A stretch of 64,000 bases of DNA, from contig CADCXD010000002.1 of NCBI GenBank assembly GCA_902806575.1, forward strand, positions 62,001 to 126,000. Reading direction: 5' to 3'. The notes below the pieces were generated by a model. The model did no database searches. It was not told where the DNA came from and worked only from the letters and a program-made list of their open reading frames with translations. Below, one piece after another: positions 35,859 to 46,714 of this stretch. Source of the DNA: Jackrogersella multiformis (Eukaryota; Ascomycota; Sordariomycetes; Xylariales; Hypoxylaceae). Position 1 is the first letter of the stretch, and every line of letters starts with the position of its first letter. The position numbers and the translations under genes were made by a program.

Positions 35859-38797
35859 CCTAGCTACCTAGTACCGATTAAGGGTATGGCGATCGATCTG
35901 CTGCTGGGCACCTGCGATAAACTTTAGTGTACGGATGTAATGTAAGTGTCCCTTGCTTCGCGATAACTTCATTTTTAAACCCCTCATCATTCTCTCGACC
36001 TGGCGGAACAACGATGGCGTCAAAACTAGAATGATCGTGAATGTCGAGTCGTGAAACCTATCGGCGAAGATATCGATATATGAAATATGCAGGGTAGCAC
36101 GTTAGAAAGCTGCTCGCTTGCAGCTAGGTACCTCCTGTATGACTTACATTAAGCTTGCATAAGTTGTCCATGTAAATAAATGAGATCGAGGCTATCATTG
36201 CACAGCATTATATTCCGATGCTTACGTGTTAATGTTAAACAGACGAGCTGGGTATTTGTGAAGTTAACCAACAGCACCCGGCTTAGGGCTGACCGGATGG
36301 TTCGAGATGTCTTGAAAAGGGTTGGCTCCTAGTTACATAGTAGATTACCTAATAAGACTTCATCAACAAGAGCGCCAAGGTGAACCAATCTCGGATTCTC
36401 ATTGGTAAAGAAGAACCCGAGATCTGGGATCTAATATATACCTAGGTATGTATGAAATAAAATAGTTCTGGCTTTTCACATTACTTACAGTGTGTAGTGT
36501 AGGTAGGAATGTGCATATGTACACTAGGTAGAAGCGAACCCGATCACCAACGTATCTTGGCTATAAACTGCAAGCAAGGGAGTGGACACGTACTGCCCCG
36601 TGTTATTAAAACCCGATGCTACCCTGCTACCGTAGATTTTGCCGATGGCGATGATCCGGGCGGATGAAGCGGACCTCAGTTGAGAATGCTGTGATTTGTA
36701 CATAGTAATTTGTGGCATGCTTTCTCTGAAATAATGCTTGCTGATACACAAGTTATTTGGAGAATAGTTGATCTTTGTTACATAGCAGCATAGTAGTCGA
36801 TTTGACGAGAGTTGAAATATAAAATGGAGATTAAAATGAATGGATTCGGCGCGTACGTAATTTTTCGATAAGTAACCTGTAATAATATCTAGGTCCTACC
36901 TTCTACTTCCTAAAATATATATTCGCATGGATCCATATATTGTATGTACATCTTAGAACTCGTATTACACGCGACGATACCAGGTAGGCAGGTACTAGGC
37001 AGCTACGTAGTACCTACCTACCTAGGTACCTGTGTAAAGAGTAGGAAAAGGCCCTAGTAGGTAGGTACCGGGCAGGTCGACACGAGGAACTGCAGCTGCA
37101 GTGCAGTTGTGCCTGGCATTAGTGTAGTGCTAATAGTGTTATACTTGGAACCTTGGAAGTTAATGCGGTACTAGCACGATTCAAGTACAATTCTGGTAGC
37201 GACAACAGGGAACCAGGGAAGCAAGGAACTTCCAAATCTGAGGTTGTGATTCGTTGGAAAGCGCTTCCCTCCTATCGATTAATAGCCTTGGAGTGAATTT
37301 ATTGGAAATTTCGCTTATGCAACCCACCAAATCCTTCCACCAACTTTTCCCCAACTCCATACCTCTCCATACCTATTTTTTTCCAGGTAGGCAGCTACAC
37401 TAGGTAACGATGCTACCGATCGAATCGAATCCAATCGGACAATATCGTTCTAAGTAGACTATCAGCTTTCTTGAAAGAGGATATAAATGCAAGGAAAGCC
37501 AAGCTCCCAAGTTTCCAAAACCTGCTTATCATTGGCAAAGATGGAGAATGGAGAAACGCATTCAGCAAGGAAGTCCTTGTCTTTTGACTTGGTATTGCTA
37601 TTGGTGTTGGTGTTGCCAGTTGGTATTGGTGTTAATATTAATGATATTAACTTAGCTTTAGCTTTGGCTTCACCGACACCGACAACTTGGGGACTTTCAC
37701 CTGGGGACTTTACGGATGAGATGTGCCGATATGATAGATATCGTCTAGGTCTACAACCTTGCAGCCTTGGAACTCCTTAGAAATGACAAGTCGTCTTTTC
37801 TTGTGTACGGTCACCTGCGTAATGGCTTTGCGGTGGTATGTACATACATACCTACCTAATCCATGGATGCTGCTCGAGGTAGGCCAAGGCAGTACAGAAA
37901 TCACAGGAACCGCGCCATAATAATGCCCGATACTATCTATGTATTTGGGGTCCATTCTTACCGAGAAGGAGAAAGCATAAGCCGCCTCTTATTACAGACC
38001 CCAAATTATGGTATCGTCCTCGTCGCATTCTTGACAGGCGCCCGGCCTACCTACCATGTGCGGGTGCGGGTCGACTAGCGGCTTGTCCTTCTTGTCACTT
38101 CTCCCTCTTCGTGGACAGGCCAACCGGCATGAAGTCCCAAAATGGGAACGCTCGGGAGAAAAGCTCATGCCACCATACCTACCAGGTAGGTGAGAAATCA
38201 TTGAAAACCCGCTTGGTCGCGGGCGTCTAGGCTATGAAAAGGGGATCCTTCTGCTCATTTCGTCGTTACCCATGTCCCTTGGATCTCCAGTTGCATCTAC
38301 CTACCTATCTATTGGGACCTATTATGGATGGATATCTACATGGTAGCGACCATTATCAACCATACCCAACCATACGACTGACTCTTCAGCTCCAACATAG
38401 CCCCCGCACCTAAGTTGTCTTGAATTTCCCGGGCGACATTGCCATTGCATATAAGCAAAGTGCTTCATTGGCCTTGTGCTTCTTTACTACCGAACGCTTT
38501 CATTTACCCGTTAATCCATTATTATATTGACCGACTTGTCCCCGCAACGGACCTGTTGTTTTTTCAGGTCCGCATGACAACTACTAGCCTCGGGGTCTAG
38601 ACCTGTTGAATATAATAAAGACTTGTGGTGGGAACGGCCGCAGCTTTCCTCTCGACCCTAGTTATCGTGACATACGCCGGGTTATTAATACCTAGTGTAG
38701 TGCGACTTTAATAATCATCTCGGGCCGGAGGCTCTCGCATCACGAAGTGATGTATGAACGATCGATCCGTTGATCGGCTACCTGCTTCGGCGACACA

Positions 38798-39963
38798 ATG
38801 CTTCCAGTTTGTTCCTTAGGCGTAGGGCGCTGGCAGTGGTCGCTGCGCCGCGGCTATGGTCCTCTCTACCCTGCCGTTTCACCTTACCACAAGCCTTGGA
38901 TACATATAGTAGTGATCGTCCTGATCATTTCCTGTTGGATCCCACGAACCACTGCTATTTTACTGGAGGACTCCCCGCGATCGACTGAGACAACGCCGCT
39001 GCTGATTGATACGCGGATACCCATTTTCGTAAATGGTCAATGGCAGATCATGTCCAAAGACGAGCATCGCCAACTCGTTCCTAGACTGCCAGCCACGCAG
39101 ACATATCAAATCGATGTCTCGACTGCTACAGCCGAAGCTACTGCGGCTGCCGCCACCACCGTCGCCACAGGTCCCCTCCCGACTCCATTCGACGGCGCGC
39201 TCGCTGCGAACTTCTCTGGCGATGATGGAGGTGGATCATGTCTCAACTTCATCAATGGGTTTTTGGAAGACCCGACCTTCCAAGCCTGTTATCCCCTTTC
39301 CATGCTTCTGAAGGCTAGTCTTAAGTCCCTTTAGCCTGCGGGACTTACAATTAACAAAATATATAGGGCTCCAATTCCTTCTTCCAGGCTATGAGGTCCC
39401 TGGTCCAAATAACGCAGGTGGTTGAAAAATCGTGCGAGGCTGATGTGCAGTCTTGCACCAACTACCTCAATGACCTTGCTGAAAAGCTTACGTATGATAA
39501 TAATTGCGGGGAGGATTATGAGAAGCAGAACGCGGTCGTCATCCAGGCTTACAAGGGAATGAAGGCATACAGAGAGATCTACGGCGCGACATGTTTGACG
39601 AATCCAGATACGGGAGCGTATTGCTTTGTCAGCGCGGTTACAAACCTCACGACTTCTTCTAACGTTTATCTATACAATCTACCTCTTAATTCGACCTTGC
39701 CCGAATCAGCATTACCCGCGTGCGACTATTGCACAAACGAGACCATGAGAATATATCAATCAGCAGCGGCTGACCGAAAGAAATGGATAGCAAATACATA
39801 CGTACAGGCAGCACAACAAATCGACTCGGAGTGTGGACCGAACTTTGCCATTACGACGCTTCCCGAGGCGCTCCCAGATAGTGCTGCGATATCTACAGCA
39901 CAAGCGCCATCTTTTCTTTTGCTGTCATTGTTATTCATGACTGTCGCCCATTGGATTCGATAA
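38798..39963 (+). CDS. Secreted Cys-rich fungal protein (DUF7729-type), probably GPI-anchored
   Basis: Two exons: 38798-39313 and 39367-39963, 370 residues. The join gives PLSMLLK-GSNSFFQAMRSL, which matches the family pattern as I recall it and needs a GC-AG intron (GCTAGT...ATATAG, 53 nt); no GT donor keeps the frame. A hydrophobic segment near residues 34-48 (WIHIVVIVLIISC) is a signal anchor or an internal signal peptide. A Thr/Ala-rich stretch (ATAEATAAAATTVATG) precedes the conserved domain, which starts at SCLNFINGFLEDPTFQACYPL and holds about ten cysteines and several N-glycosylation sites (NFS, NLT, NST, NET). The C-terminus is a hydrophobic tail (SFLLLSLLFMTVAHWIR) typical of GPI-anchor signals. 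A cell-surface role is inferred. The neighbouring, convergent GPI13 makes GPI anchors, possibly by coincidence. Confidence 0.82.
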
Positions 39964-41729
39964 TCTATTTTACGGACCCGTGATCGATATTCAATTCTAA
40001 ACAAGCGGTACTTTACTTCGAGGGGCGTCTTCGGGATAGGGCTAGACGTATATCATGCTCGCTTTGGATACGGGCTTTGGATAAGGGATGGGGATATGGG
40101 GGTAACTTCTTTTTATTACGAATCGGCAATTGCTATACAGCGGCGCATTTTGATACCCACTCGACATTTCCGAGGTCGTTGCCTTCTTTTTTTCTTTTTT
40201 TCCCGAATATTGCAATATCAAACCGTTTTGGTTATATATATATATATATTTAAACTAATTACTTACCTCCTTACTACAATGATGCAACAATAGAGGAGGA
40301 TCTTTGAAAAGCGGACAGGGTGCAAGCACGTTCGAGATCCTTCCGAATCTCGAGGCTCGAATCAGGCTGTCAGGCAGACGGGGTGTTTAGGGCGGTGGCG
40401 GTGGCTGTCGTCGATCAGTCAGTCAGTCATGTGTATCTGAGACACTGGGGGCGAAGCAACGAGTTCAAGTACAGTGGGCACACAACGAAAATAGAATTCA
40501 TGTATATAATATTTCTCTTGCAGCCTGCTTCATTAAAAGAAAGCGCTCACTATGTACTTAATGTCTAGATGGGTACGGCCGGCCGGATAGATAAAAATAA
40601 CTATCCGACGTCACGCATCATATCGTTCTATACCTATATATATATCTATTCAATTACCTTGTTATGATTCTTAAGCGACAAGATCTTAACAACCTACGAT
40701 TGGACTTATAGTGGTTCTCACGTACATCTGTATAGATAGTGCTTATAACATAGTCGGAGATACAGTAGGATGTACGTAAATATACCGAGCTATCTGATAG
40801 TCTGGGTCGGGGAATATCACGCACCACATACTGCCTTGCCGTAGTATGTACCTGTACACTATGTGGTATGTACATCAGCCCGTTCCAAGTACCCACCCGC
40901 CCATCCAGCCATCCAGCCATCGTGGCAGCGTGGCAGCGTGGCCACAGATCGATCTGCAAGAAACACGTTTCTTTCCTTTTTCCATTTCCCTTCACCGTGC
41001 AGCCATGCGATCAGCGGCGGGGTCGGGAGCCCGCATGCGTGCCTACCTGCCTCGCTAGGCTAGGCTATCCATCATCTCCGCGCCGTCCGTCTCGATGTGT
41101 AGATTGGCTTAACCTACCTAGCGACGATAGTTTGCTTAGTGGCTGAGTGGGCGGGCTGGTCGGGACCAATGCGTTGACGGTCGATGGCCTGCGGATAGCC
41201 GCGTCCGCGTGGTGGGGATTGCTTGGTGCATTGTCGCTATGCCCGTGGCCGGCGTTGGGATTCCGCGGGTTCTAAATAGAAATAGGGTAGGTACTTAGGC
41301 TAGGTTCTAGAGGTAGGTAAGCGGTACTCTGCTTGTCTACCTCGTACCTAGCTTAGGTAGGTATCGACATGGGTAGTATATATGTATGTACTATTAGGCA
41401 GTCTACCCAATGTCGAAGAATGGCCGACTTTCGATATCCCATTGACGATACCGGAATAGACGACGAGGACCTAAGTAGTATCATTCATGATACGGTAGGG
41501 AACGACATTTGGAATGTTTCATTAGGTTCTTATTTACATCACTACCTGTCTCATCCTAGAATCACATGTGCAAGTATAATATAGACACGAATTCCTTTCC
41601 TTTCTCATTCATAACCGGCTCTATTTCCGTCTGTTTTTTCTTCTCCTTTTCCCCACCTCATATCAACCACCCCTTGAACCTATATAATCTCATCCGCACC
41701 CCCTTGCCCCCTCCCAAGATTCTCTTCGC
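39964..41729. other. Intergenic between convergent DUF7729 gene and GPI13
   Basis: Contains both 3' flanks, a TA dinucleotide run (40233-40249), repeated GGCAGCGTG units near 40,925 and TAGGTAGGTA repeats near 41,290-41,360. Overlapping small ORFs around 40,850-41,150 in all + frames reflect base composition, not genes. Confidence 0.55.
40233..40249. repeat. (TA)n microsatellite
   Basis: About eight TA units in the 3' flank of the DUF7729-type gene. Confidence 0.9.
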
Positions 41730-44700
41730 CTAATCCGCAAACCCGAAGACCTCGCTGATAGCTAAGGTGTTCGTGCGCACGCCCAGCAGCGCAACGATGA
41801 TGCCCACCAGGTCGACGACCAGGAGGACGGTGGCGGCCATCATGAAGCGCGGGCTGAAGACGCGGTACAGCATGAGGTGGCGTCGGAGGTGGCCGGCCCA
41901 GGCCATGGTCGCGAGGCTCTCGACGGCATAATACGCGACGAAGGCGGCGAGGGCGCGGCTCGTAGACTCGAGGACGCTCTTGCGCTTGGGATTCGTCTTC
42001 CACAGCACTAGCAGGGGTACGGCGGCGGCGGCGATAATCTGGCCCGCGAACGTGTTGAAGGCGACGGCGAGCGGGCTCCAGGGGTAGCGGATGGTGAAGA
42101 GGGGGATGAAGGCGCTGTCCCACTGGATGGACGCGAGGACGGCCTGGTGGCCCGTCTTGAAGAAGTGGAAGTTTCCCAGCAGGGCCAGCGTCACGGGGCC
42201 GACGGTCTGGGCGGAGAGGTCGTTGAGGTCGAGGATCTCGACGAGCGAGAGGATTTGCCATAGCATGATGGCGATGGCGCCTCCGCCCACAGGCTTCGAG
42301 AGGAGAATGCAAGCGCATGCGATGTTGATCGGAAGGAAGAGATAACGAGCGCCATGCACGTTACCGTAGCCGAGGACGGTAATTTGCGCTCTTCGACTAC
42401 TAGACGATGTTGTAAGTATGGAAACGCAGGGTGGGGCCCAGATGAATGCTGTAGTGCCGGCCACGACAGCCAAGGCGAGGACCAGCTGGGCGATGGAGAC
42501 GTGTATAGTCTTAAGCATTTCTTGCGAAAGCGAAGTGATCCAGTCCCCATTGTCTGCGGCATCGAGAGTCCAGTAGGCGGCAGAAAGGAAGAGGCCAGTC
42601 CGGATAACGTAACCGATCCACACGGGCGCGAGGCCCTCGTATGACCGTGAGACTCCCATATATGATTTGATAATAGACGGGAGAATAAGGAAAACAGCGA
42701 ATGGTATGGCTAGTTGCCAAGGAGCCGAGGTCGACGAGTTGGCGGACGCATAGTATGTTGAAGTGCAATAGGGCATCTGCTCGTCTCTGCAGAGTTTCGA
42801 GAAGGAAGCTACCCGTCCAAGGACGACGAACAAGATGGAGTGGTAAACGCCTAGTGTTCGATCGCGAATTGAGGGTCGTTGGAGCGCAGCAATAGCACTC
42901 GCAAAGCCAAATGTCGAGAGGAAGAACAACGAAATGGAGTCTTCCCAGATAGTATACGAGTTAGAAGCAAAGCCGATAGACTGGCTCAGTGTGAAGATGA
43001 CAGACAACCATCCCCAAGAGGTGTTTGGTAGGAGATTGAGTATACGTAACCCGCGGGTTTGAAGTAGGGTGCCAGCCACAGCAATTATACTCCCAATTGC
43101 CGTCGCAGCAGCAGCCAATACCCATTCATCGGATCCCGTGAGCTTGATAGACGCAACACTAACCCCCCCTATTAATACACCGCCTATGAGCCCTCCCTTG
43201 ACGAGCGACTTGCTCATATTCTTGTAAGATGCAACATCCGGTTCTGTTGAACCTTGCAATTCCAGGCTCTTCTCCGCGAAGTCCAGCTCAGCGTCATCCA
43301 GGACTGCGAAGTCTTCATCGTCATCTCTTGAGGCATAGAGTAACAACGTGACAACGCCAGACGTCATTACCACAAGACCTAGCACCATCTTGGGGATGTC
43401 GAATCTTGCCCAAAGATCCTTGCAGAGTCTTAAGGTCTCTTCTTCATAAGCAGTATAAGCATCATATAAAGCTTGCCACGGCTTGGACTTGGCGCTTGCC
43501 TGAGCAAGGGCTTCGGCATTATTCCATAGTGATGCAGGCGATCCGGGCGTAATACTTTGCTCGATACCTCGGGCTTTGAAGTATGATGCCTGGTACCTCC
43601 TGATTCCCGCAGATGTTAGGCTGGAAGCAGCAGCAAGATGATTCCAGGCATTCCCTTTGGGACCAGCGAAAGCTTCCTCGATGGGCTTACCGAGATTATT
43701 ATACGGTATAGGAATGCCCAGTAGAAGAGCTAAAGTAGGAACCAAGTCGATTTGATTTACTGGCCGTATTTTAGCAGTTGCTGGCGGTATCGAAAGCTCG
43801 GGCTTCGTGCGGCCGAATAGTGGTTTTTTGGAGTACATCCACAAGGCAGCTTCAACCTCATCGTCACTTTCACCGCCGTGATCACCTTTGCTATCCATTC
43901 CGTGATCACCCATGACAACCAATAGTGTTTCATCGTCAATCTCTTTGACAAGATCTCGAATGAAGCTGTTCATCTGCTGGAGCTTAGCAGTCATAGCGGC
44001 ATGATTAGGTCCATATCGATGACCGGCATGATCCACACCAAGAAGGTGTCCTATAAGAATATCCCATTGCTGCGTTTTCTCGGGCTTTAGTAATGGAAAT
44101 ATGTGGTCAATCACACCATTGTCTACAGTGTGCAGATCCCAAACGTTAAAGCTGTCGTAGGCTCTGCTGATGTTTGGCTGGAAGTAGTTGTCGGGGAACA
44201 AGGCTGTCCATGTATCGTCTCCTAAATGAACGATTCGCTTTCCTTGATCCTTCCACTGCATTAATAAATTATCCTCTTCTATAGCTGTTCCAGCAAAGTT
44301 GGACCCCATATCGATGAATGTTGGTAAGGTCCCAGTCGTCAGACCCTTCAGCCTTTGAAGGGTAGTGGTTGGGGGGTCAGCGATGAATGGTCGCAGGAAC
44401 GCGTTCCCTGGCGACTTGATCGAAGTTTCGTAAAGAAAAGGGAGGGCATTATGGTACACCTCGGCCTTGCTCTCATCCTCAACAGGGACTGTAAAGTCGT
44501 ACCGCAAAGCATCAACCAAAACAACGACTGCCTTATTAAAGGTCTTAGGATGCCAACAACCACCCTCTATAGTGCCTTTCCCTTTCCATTCTATTAGAGG
44601 TTCTATAGGTGGATTGTCGCATTGTGACCGTTCGTCCAGAACCAGCCTGGTCAAGAGGAAGCCGCTAGTGAAGAGTAATATACCAACGACGTGGATACAT

Positions 44701-44957
44701 AAAAGCCAGACCCAGAAGGCTAAGGTCCAAAAACATCGGCGCTCGAAAGCAGTCTTGCGACGAGCTTCGAGAGCGACGCGCTGGGATTCGTCGGCGGCGG
44801 AGAAGTCATTACCGATATTATTTCCTGCAGTATTCGTGGGACTCGTGGCACTCGTTGTATTCTCTTGCTCTTTTAATCGTTTTGCACGGGCCCATTCTTC
44901 TGCAATGGCCTTGTAGTCAGTAGTTGGAGGTTTTTGTCGGATATTGCGTGATGGCAT
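41730..44957 (-). CDS. GPI13: GPI ethanolamine phosphate transferase 3 (Gpi13/PIG-O)
   Basis: Adds ethanolamine phosphate to the third mannose of the GPI precursor in the ER, the group that is later linked to proteins. Uninterrupted, 1075 residues, usual family length. One membrane helix (about 76-105) leads into the luminal alkaline-phosphatase-like domain: VVVLVDALRYDF (about 144-155, catalytic metal site start), LIGHLLGVDHAGHRYGP and MGDHGMDSKGDHGG (metal ligands). After residue ~530 there are about 12-14 hydrophobic helices to the C-terminus. The luminal motifs and the GRTKP...IDLVPTLALLLGIPIPYNNLG segment distinguish it from other sulfatase-fold enzymes. The start MPSRNIRQKPPTTDYKAIAEEWARAK is cytosolic. 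The last ~550 coding bases are markedly GC-richer than the 5' part. Confidence in the PIG-O subtype over Gpi7 or Mcd4 is high but rests on memory. Confidence 0.95.
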   Translation of the reverse strand: MPSRNIRQKPPTTDYKAIAEEWARAKRLKEQENTTSATSPTNTAGNNIGNDFSAADESQRVALEARRKTAFERRCFWTLAFWVWLLCIHVVGILLFTSGFLLTRLVLDERSQCDNPPIEPLIEWKGKGTIEGGCWHPKTFNKAVVVLVDALRYDFTVPVEDESKAEVYHNALPFLYETSIKSPGNAFLRPFIADPPTTTLQRLKGLTTGTLPTFIDMGSNFAGTAIEEDNLLMQWKDQGKRIVHLGDDTWTALFPDNYFQPNISRAYDSFNVWDLHTVDNGVIDHIFPLLKPEKTQQWDILIGHLLGVDHAGHRYGPNHAAMTAKLQQMNSFIRDLVKEIDDETLLVVMGDHGMDSKGDHGGESDDEVEAALWMYSKKPLFGRTKPELSIPPATAKIRPVNQIDLVPTLALLLGIPIPYNNLGKPIEEAFAGPKGNAWNHLAAASSLTSAGIRRYQASYFKARGIEQSITPGSPASLWNNAEALAQASAKSKPWQALYDAYTAYEEETLRLCKDLWARFDIPKMVLGLVVMTSGVVTLLLYASRDDDEDFAVLDDAELDFAEKSLELQGSTEPDVASYKNMSKSLVKGGLIGGVLIGGVSVASIKLTGSDEWVLAAAATAIGSIIAVAGTLLQTRGLRILNLLPNTSWGWLSVIFTLSQSIGFASNSYTIWEDSISLFFLSTFGFASAIAALQRPSIRDRTLGVYHSILFVVLGRVASFSKLCRDEQMPYCTSTYYASANSSTSAPWQLAIPFAVFLILPSIIKSYMGVSRSYEGLAPVWIGYVIRTGLFLSAAYWTLDAADNGDWITSLSQEMLKTIHVSIAQLVLALAVVAGTTAFIWAPPCVSILTTSSSSRRAQITVLGYGNVHGARYLFLPINIACACILLSKPVGGGAIAIMLWQILSLVEILDLNDLSAQTVGPVTLALLGNFHFFKTGHQAVLASIQWDSAFIPLFTIRYPWSPLAVAFNTFAGQIIAAAAVPLLVLWKTNPKRKSVLESTSRALAAFVAYYAVESLATMAWAGHLRRHLMLYRVFSPRFMMAATVLLVVDLVGIIVALLGVRTNTLAISEVFGFAD

Positions 44958-45814
44958 ATTTCGTGGGTGGGTGAGGTTTTAACGCGCGCGTCGTCCGTCG
45001 TGGTGTTAGGGATCGTGTATGGCCATTGGCTTATGTACCTAGAACGGAAAGAGAAATAATAAAGACACAGGGATAAGAAGCAAATCACCAACTAAGCTCC
45101 AGGTATTAAAGAAGTGCTCATAGTGCAGAAATATACCAACATTGAAAGATACCTAAGAGGTATTGAATATCTAAAGTCGTAAAAAATGAATGATTGGCTT
45201 TGGGTTTAGGTTAAAGTAATTAAAAAAAGAAGCTTTGGTTTATTTGTGGAAACCTTGGAACCTTTGAGTTTGGTATGCATCGTACCTACCTAGGTCTGCG
45301 ATCCTACGAGGTAGGTATGTACCTACCTTAGGTAGGTACATATAGGTGGGCACCTATTTAGAGATTAGGTACTTACGTAAGGCTGTACTTAACCTACACT
45401 AGGTACATAGTACCTTATGTGCATATGATTATCTAATGGCTCCTGTTGAATCCTTTACATTCAACTTCATCTCTTAGTTATATGTTATATCATATACATT
45501 ATCGAAGTGATTATTGACCTGTCGACATGAATCAGTCCTATCTTATATTTTATTTCCTATATGAACCTCATGAAGTACTTGTATAGGAAAGTATAGTATT
45601 CAGGTAAGAATATATTACTCTTGCAGCCTCGGAACTTCATAAGTGCTCATAACGACCAACTACTAAGCGGATACCTAGGTGTACAAAATCTATTCAGTAT
45701 ATATTCGTTCAAGTCCTAGTGAACTTAACCATCTATACAATGTCCTAAATATTATCATGAGGCCGCAGAGACCTGGAGACCTGGAGACCCTCTATATATC
45801 CCATACACGCCGTT
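44958..45814. other. Upstream region of GPI13
   Basis: 857 bp between two leftward genes. Dense TAGGTAGGT/ACCTAGGT repeats lie at 45,280-45,420 and one at 45,675; three tandem GAGACCTG-like units occur at about 45,768-45,790. No gene seen. Confidence 0.55.
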
Positions 45815-46714
45815 TTAAACCGCTGTCGTCATCCTAAACTTCAATAAGTCTTCCTTCACGATATTATCCTTCTTAGCCTCAAGCTCTTCCATATCCCATT
45901 TGCAGTTGATATACCTTCCACTTAGCCACGGACGATTCTCGGCTGTTAGCCACACAACGCAGTGTCCTGGGAGTTGTGGTTCGTCAACCAAAATTTTATG
46001 CATAGCCTCCGGCATATGGCAAGCTAGCTCTGTCTTAATACCGCCAGGGTGGAAGGCAAAGCAAACCAGGCCCTGGTCCTTATACTCCATTGCCATGAAT
46101 TCTGCGAGCCGGCAGACTACGAACTTGGTGGATTGGTAGGCCGAGGCCCCGGGCACAACTGCGATAGCTCCGGCGCTCGTCGTGAGGGCGTTGGTCTTAA
46201 GATCCCCTTCGAGAAGTAGCGGAGTGAAGTATCTGCTACACAGAAAGACCCCTTTGACGTTAACCTCGTACGTCGACCACCATTCGTCCGCCCTAGAGAT
46301 ACCGACGGGCAACCACTCCGGTAGGTAGCCAGCATTGTTAATCAGGATGTCCAGCTTTCCACCGAACTCATCCGAAATGGTCTCCGCCGCGGCCTTGACA
46401 CTGTCTTCAGATGTGACGTCAAGTTTTACGCTGACAACCCTAGGTTCTTCTTTGCGACCTGCTTTCCTTGCTGCTTCTTTAATCTCGGCCACCACGTCCG
46501 ATAAGTCAGATCGAGCCCCGATGGCTATCTTGCTGCAGCCAGCTGCTGCAAAGCTGAGTGCTGTCTCTTTCCCAACACCCTTAGATGCTCCGGTGATGAA
46601 GACCGATCTTCCATAAAGGTCCACTCTCCTTGGAGATATGTACTCATACGTATCGGTGTGTATGGTCTTGGTGAATTTGGACACAGCTTCTTGATTTGCT
46701 GCGACTGTTGCCAT
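45815..46714 (-). CDS. Short-chain dehydrogenase/reductase
   Basis: Classical SDR, NAD(P)-dependent oxidoreductase, substrate unknown. Single exon. I place the start at ATG 46714 (ACCATGG, very strong context), giving 299 residues; an in-frame ATG at 46804 would add 30 residues rich in His/Tyr that do not resemble the family. Motifs: TGASKGVG (cofactor-binding GxxxGxG), NNAG, a serine in TTSAGA, and the catalytic YQSTK (YxxxK). Next comes FHPGGIKTEL, the usual PG motif after the active site. Downstream WLTAENRPWLSGRYINCKWDMEEL resembles fungal SDRs of unknown substrate. No partner enzymes are adjacent, so a pathway cannot be assigned. Confidence 0.9.
   Translation of the reverse strand: MATVAANQEAVSKFTKTIHTDTYEYISPRRVDLYGRSVFITGASKGVGKETALSFAAAGCSKIAIGARSDLSDVVAEIKEAARKAGRKEEPRVVSVKLDVTSEDSVKAAAETISDEFGGKLDILINNAGYLPEWLPVGISRADEWWSTYEVNVKGVFLCSRYFTPLLLEGDLKTNALTTSAGAIAVVPGASAYQSTKFVVCRLAEFMAMEYKDQGLVCFAFHPGGIKTELACHMPEAMHKILVDEPQLPGHCVVWLTAENRPWLSGRYINCKWDMEELEAKKDNIVKEDLLKFRMTTAV

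Larger units (their letters stand above)
33592..38797. other. 5.2-kb intergenic region rich in short repeats
   Basis: No convincing gene; ORFs are under 100 codons and without motifs. It contains a GC/GT microsatellite (34070-34113), a 27-bp minisatellite (35741-35858), ACCTAGGT palindromes (about 34,317, 36,440, 37,021) and an AT-rich portion at 36,000-37,000. The last 300 bp should be the promoter of the gene at 38798. Confidence 0.55.

Noticed and set aside
41680..42318. 212-codon minus-strand ORF
   Set aside because: Alternate frame of the GC-rich GPI13 3' end, Arg/Pro/His-rich, no motif.
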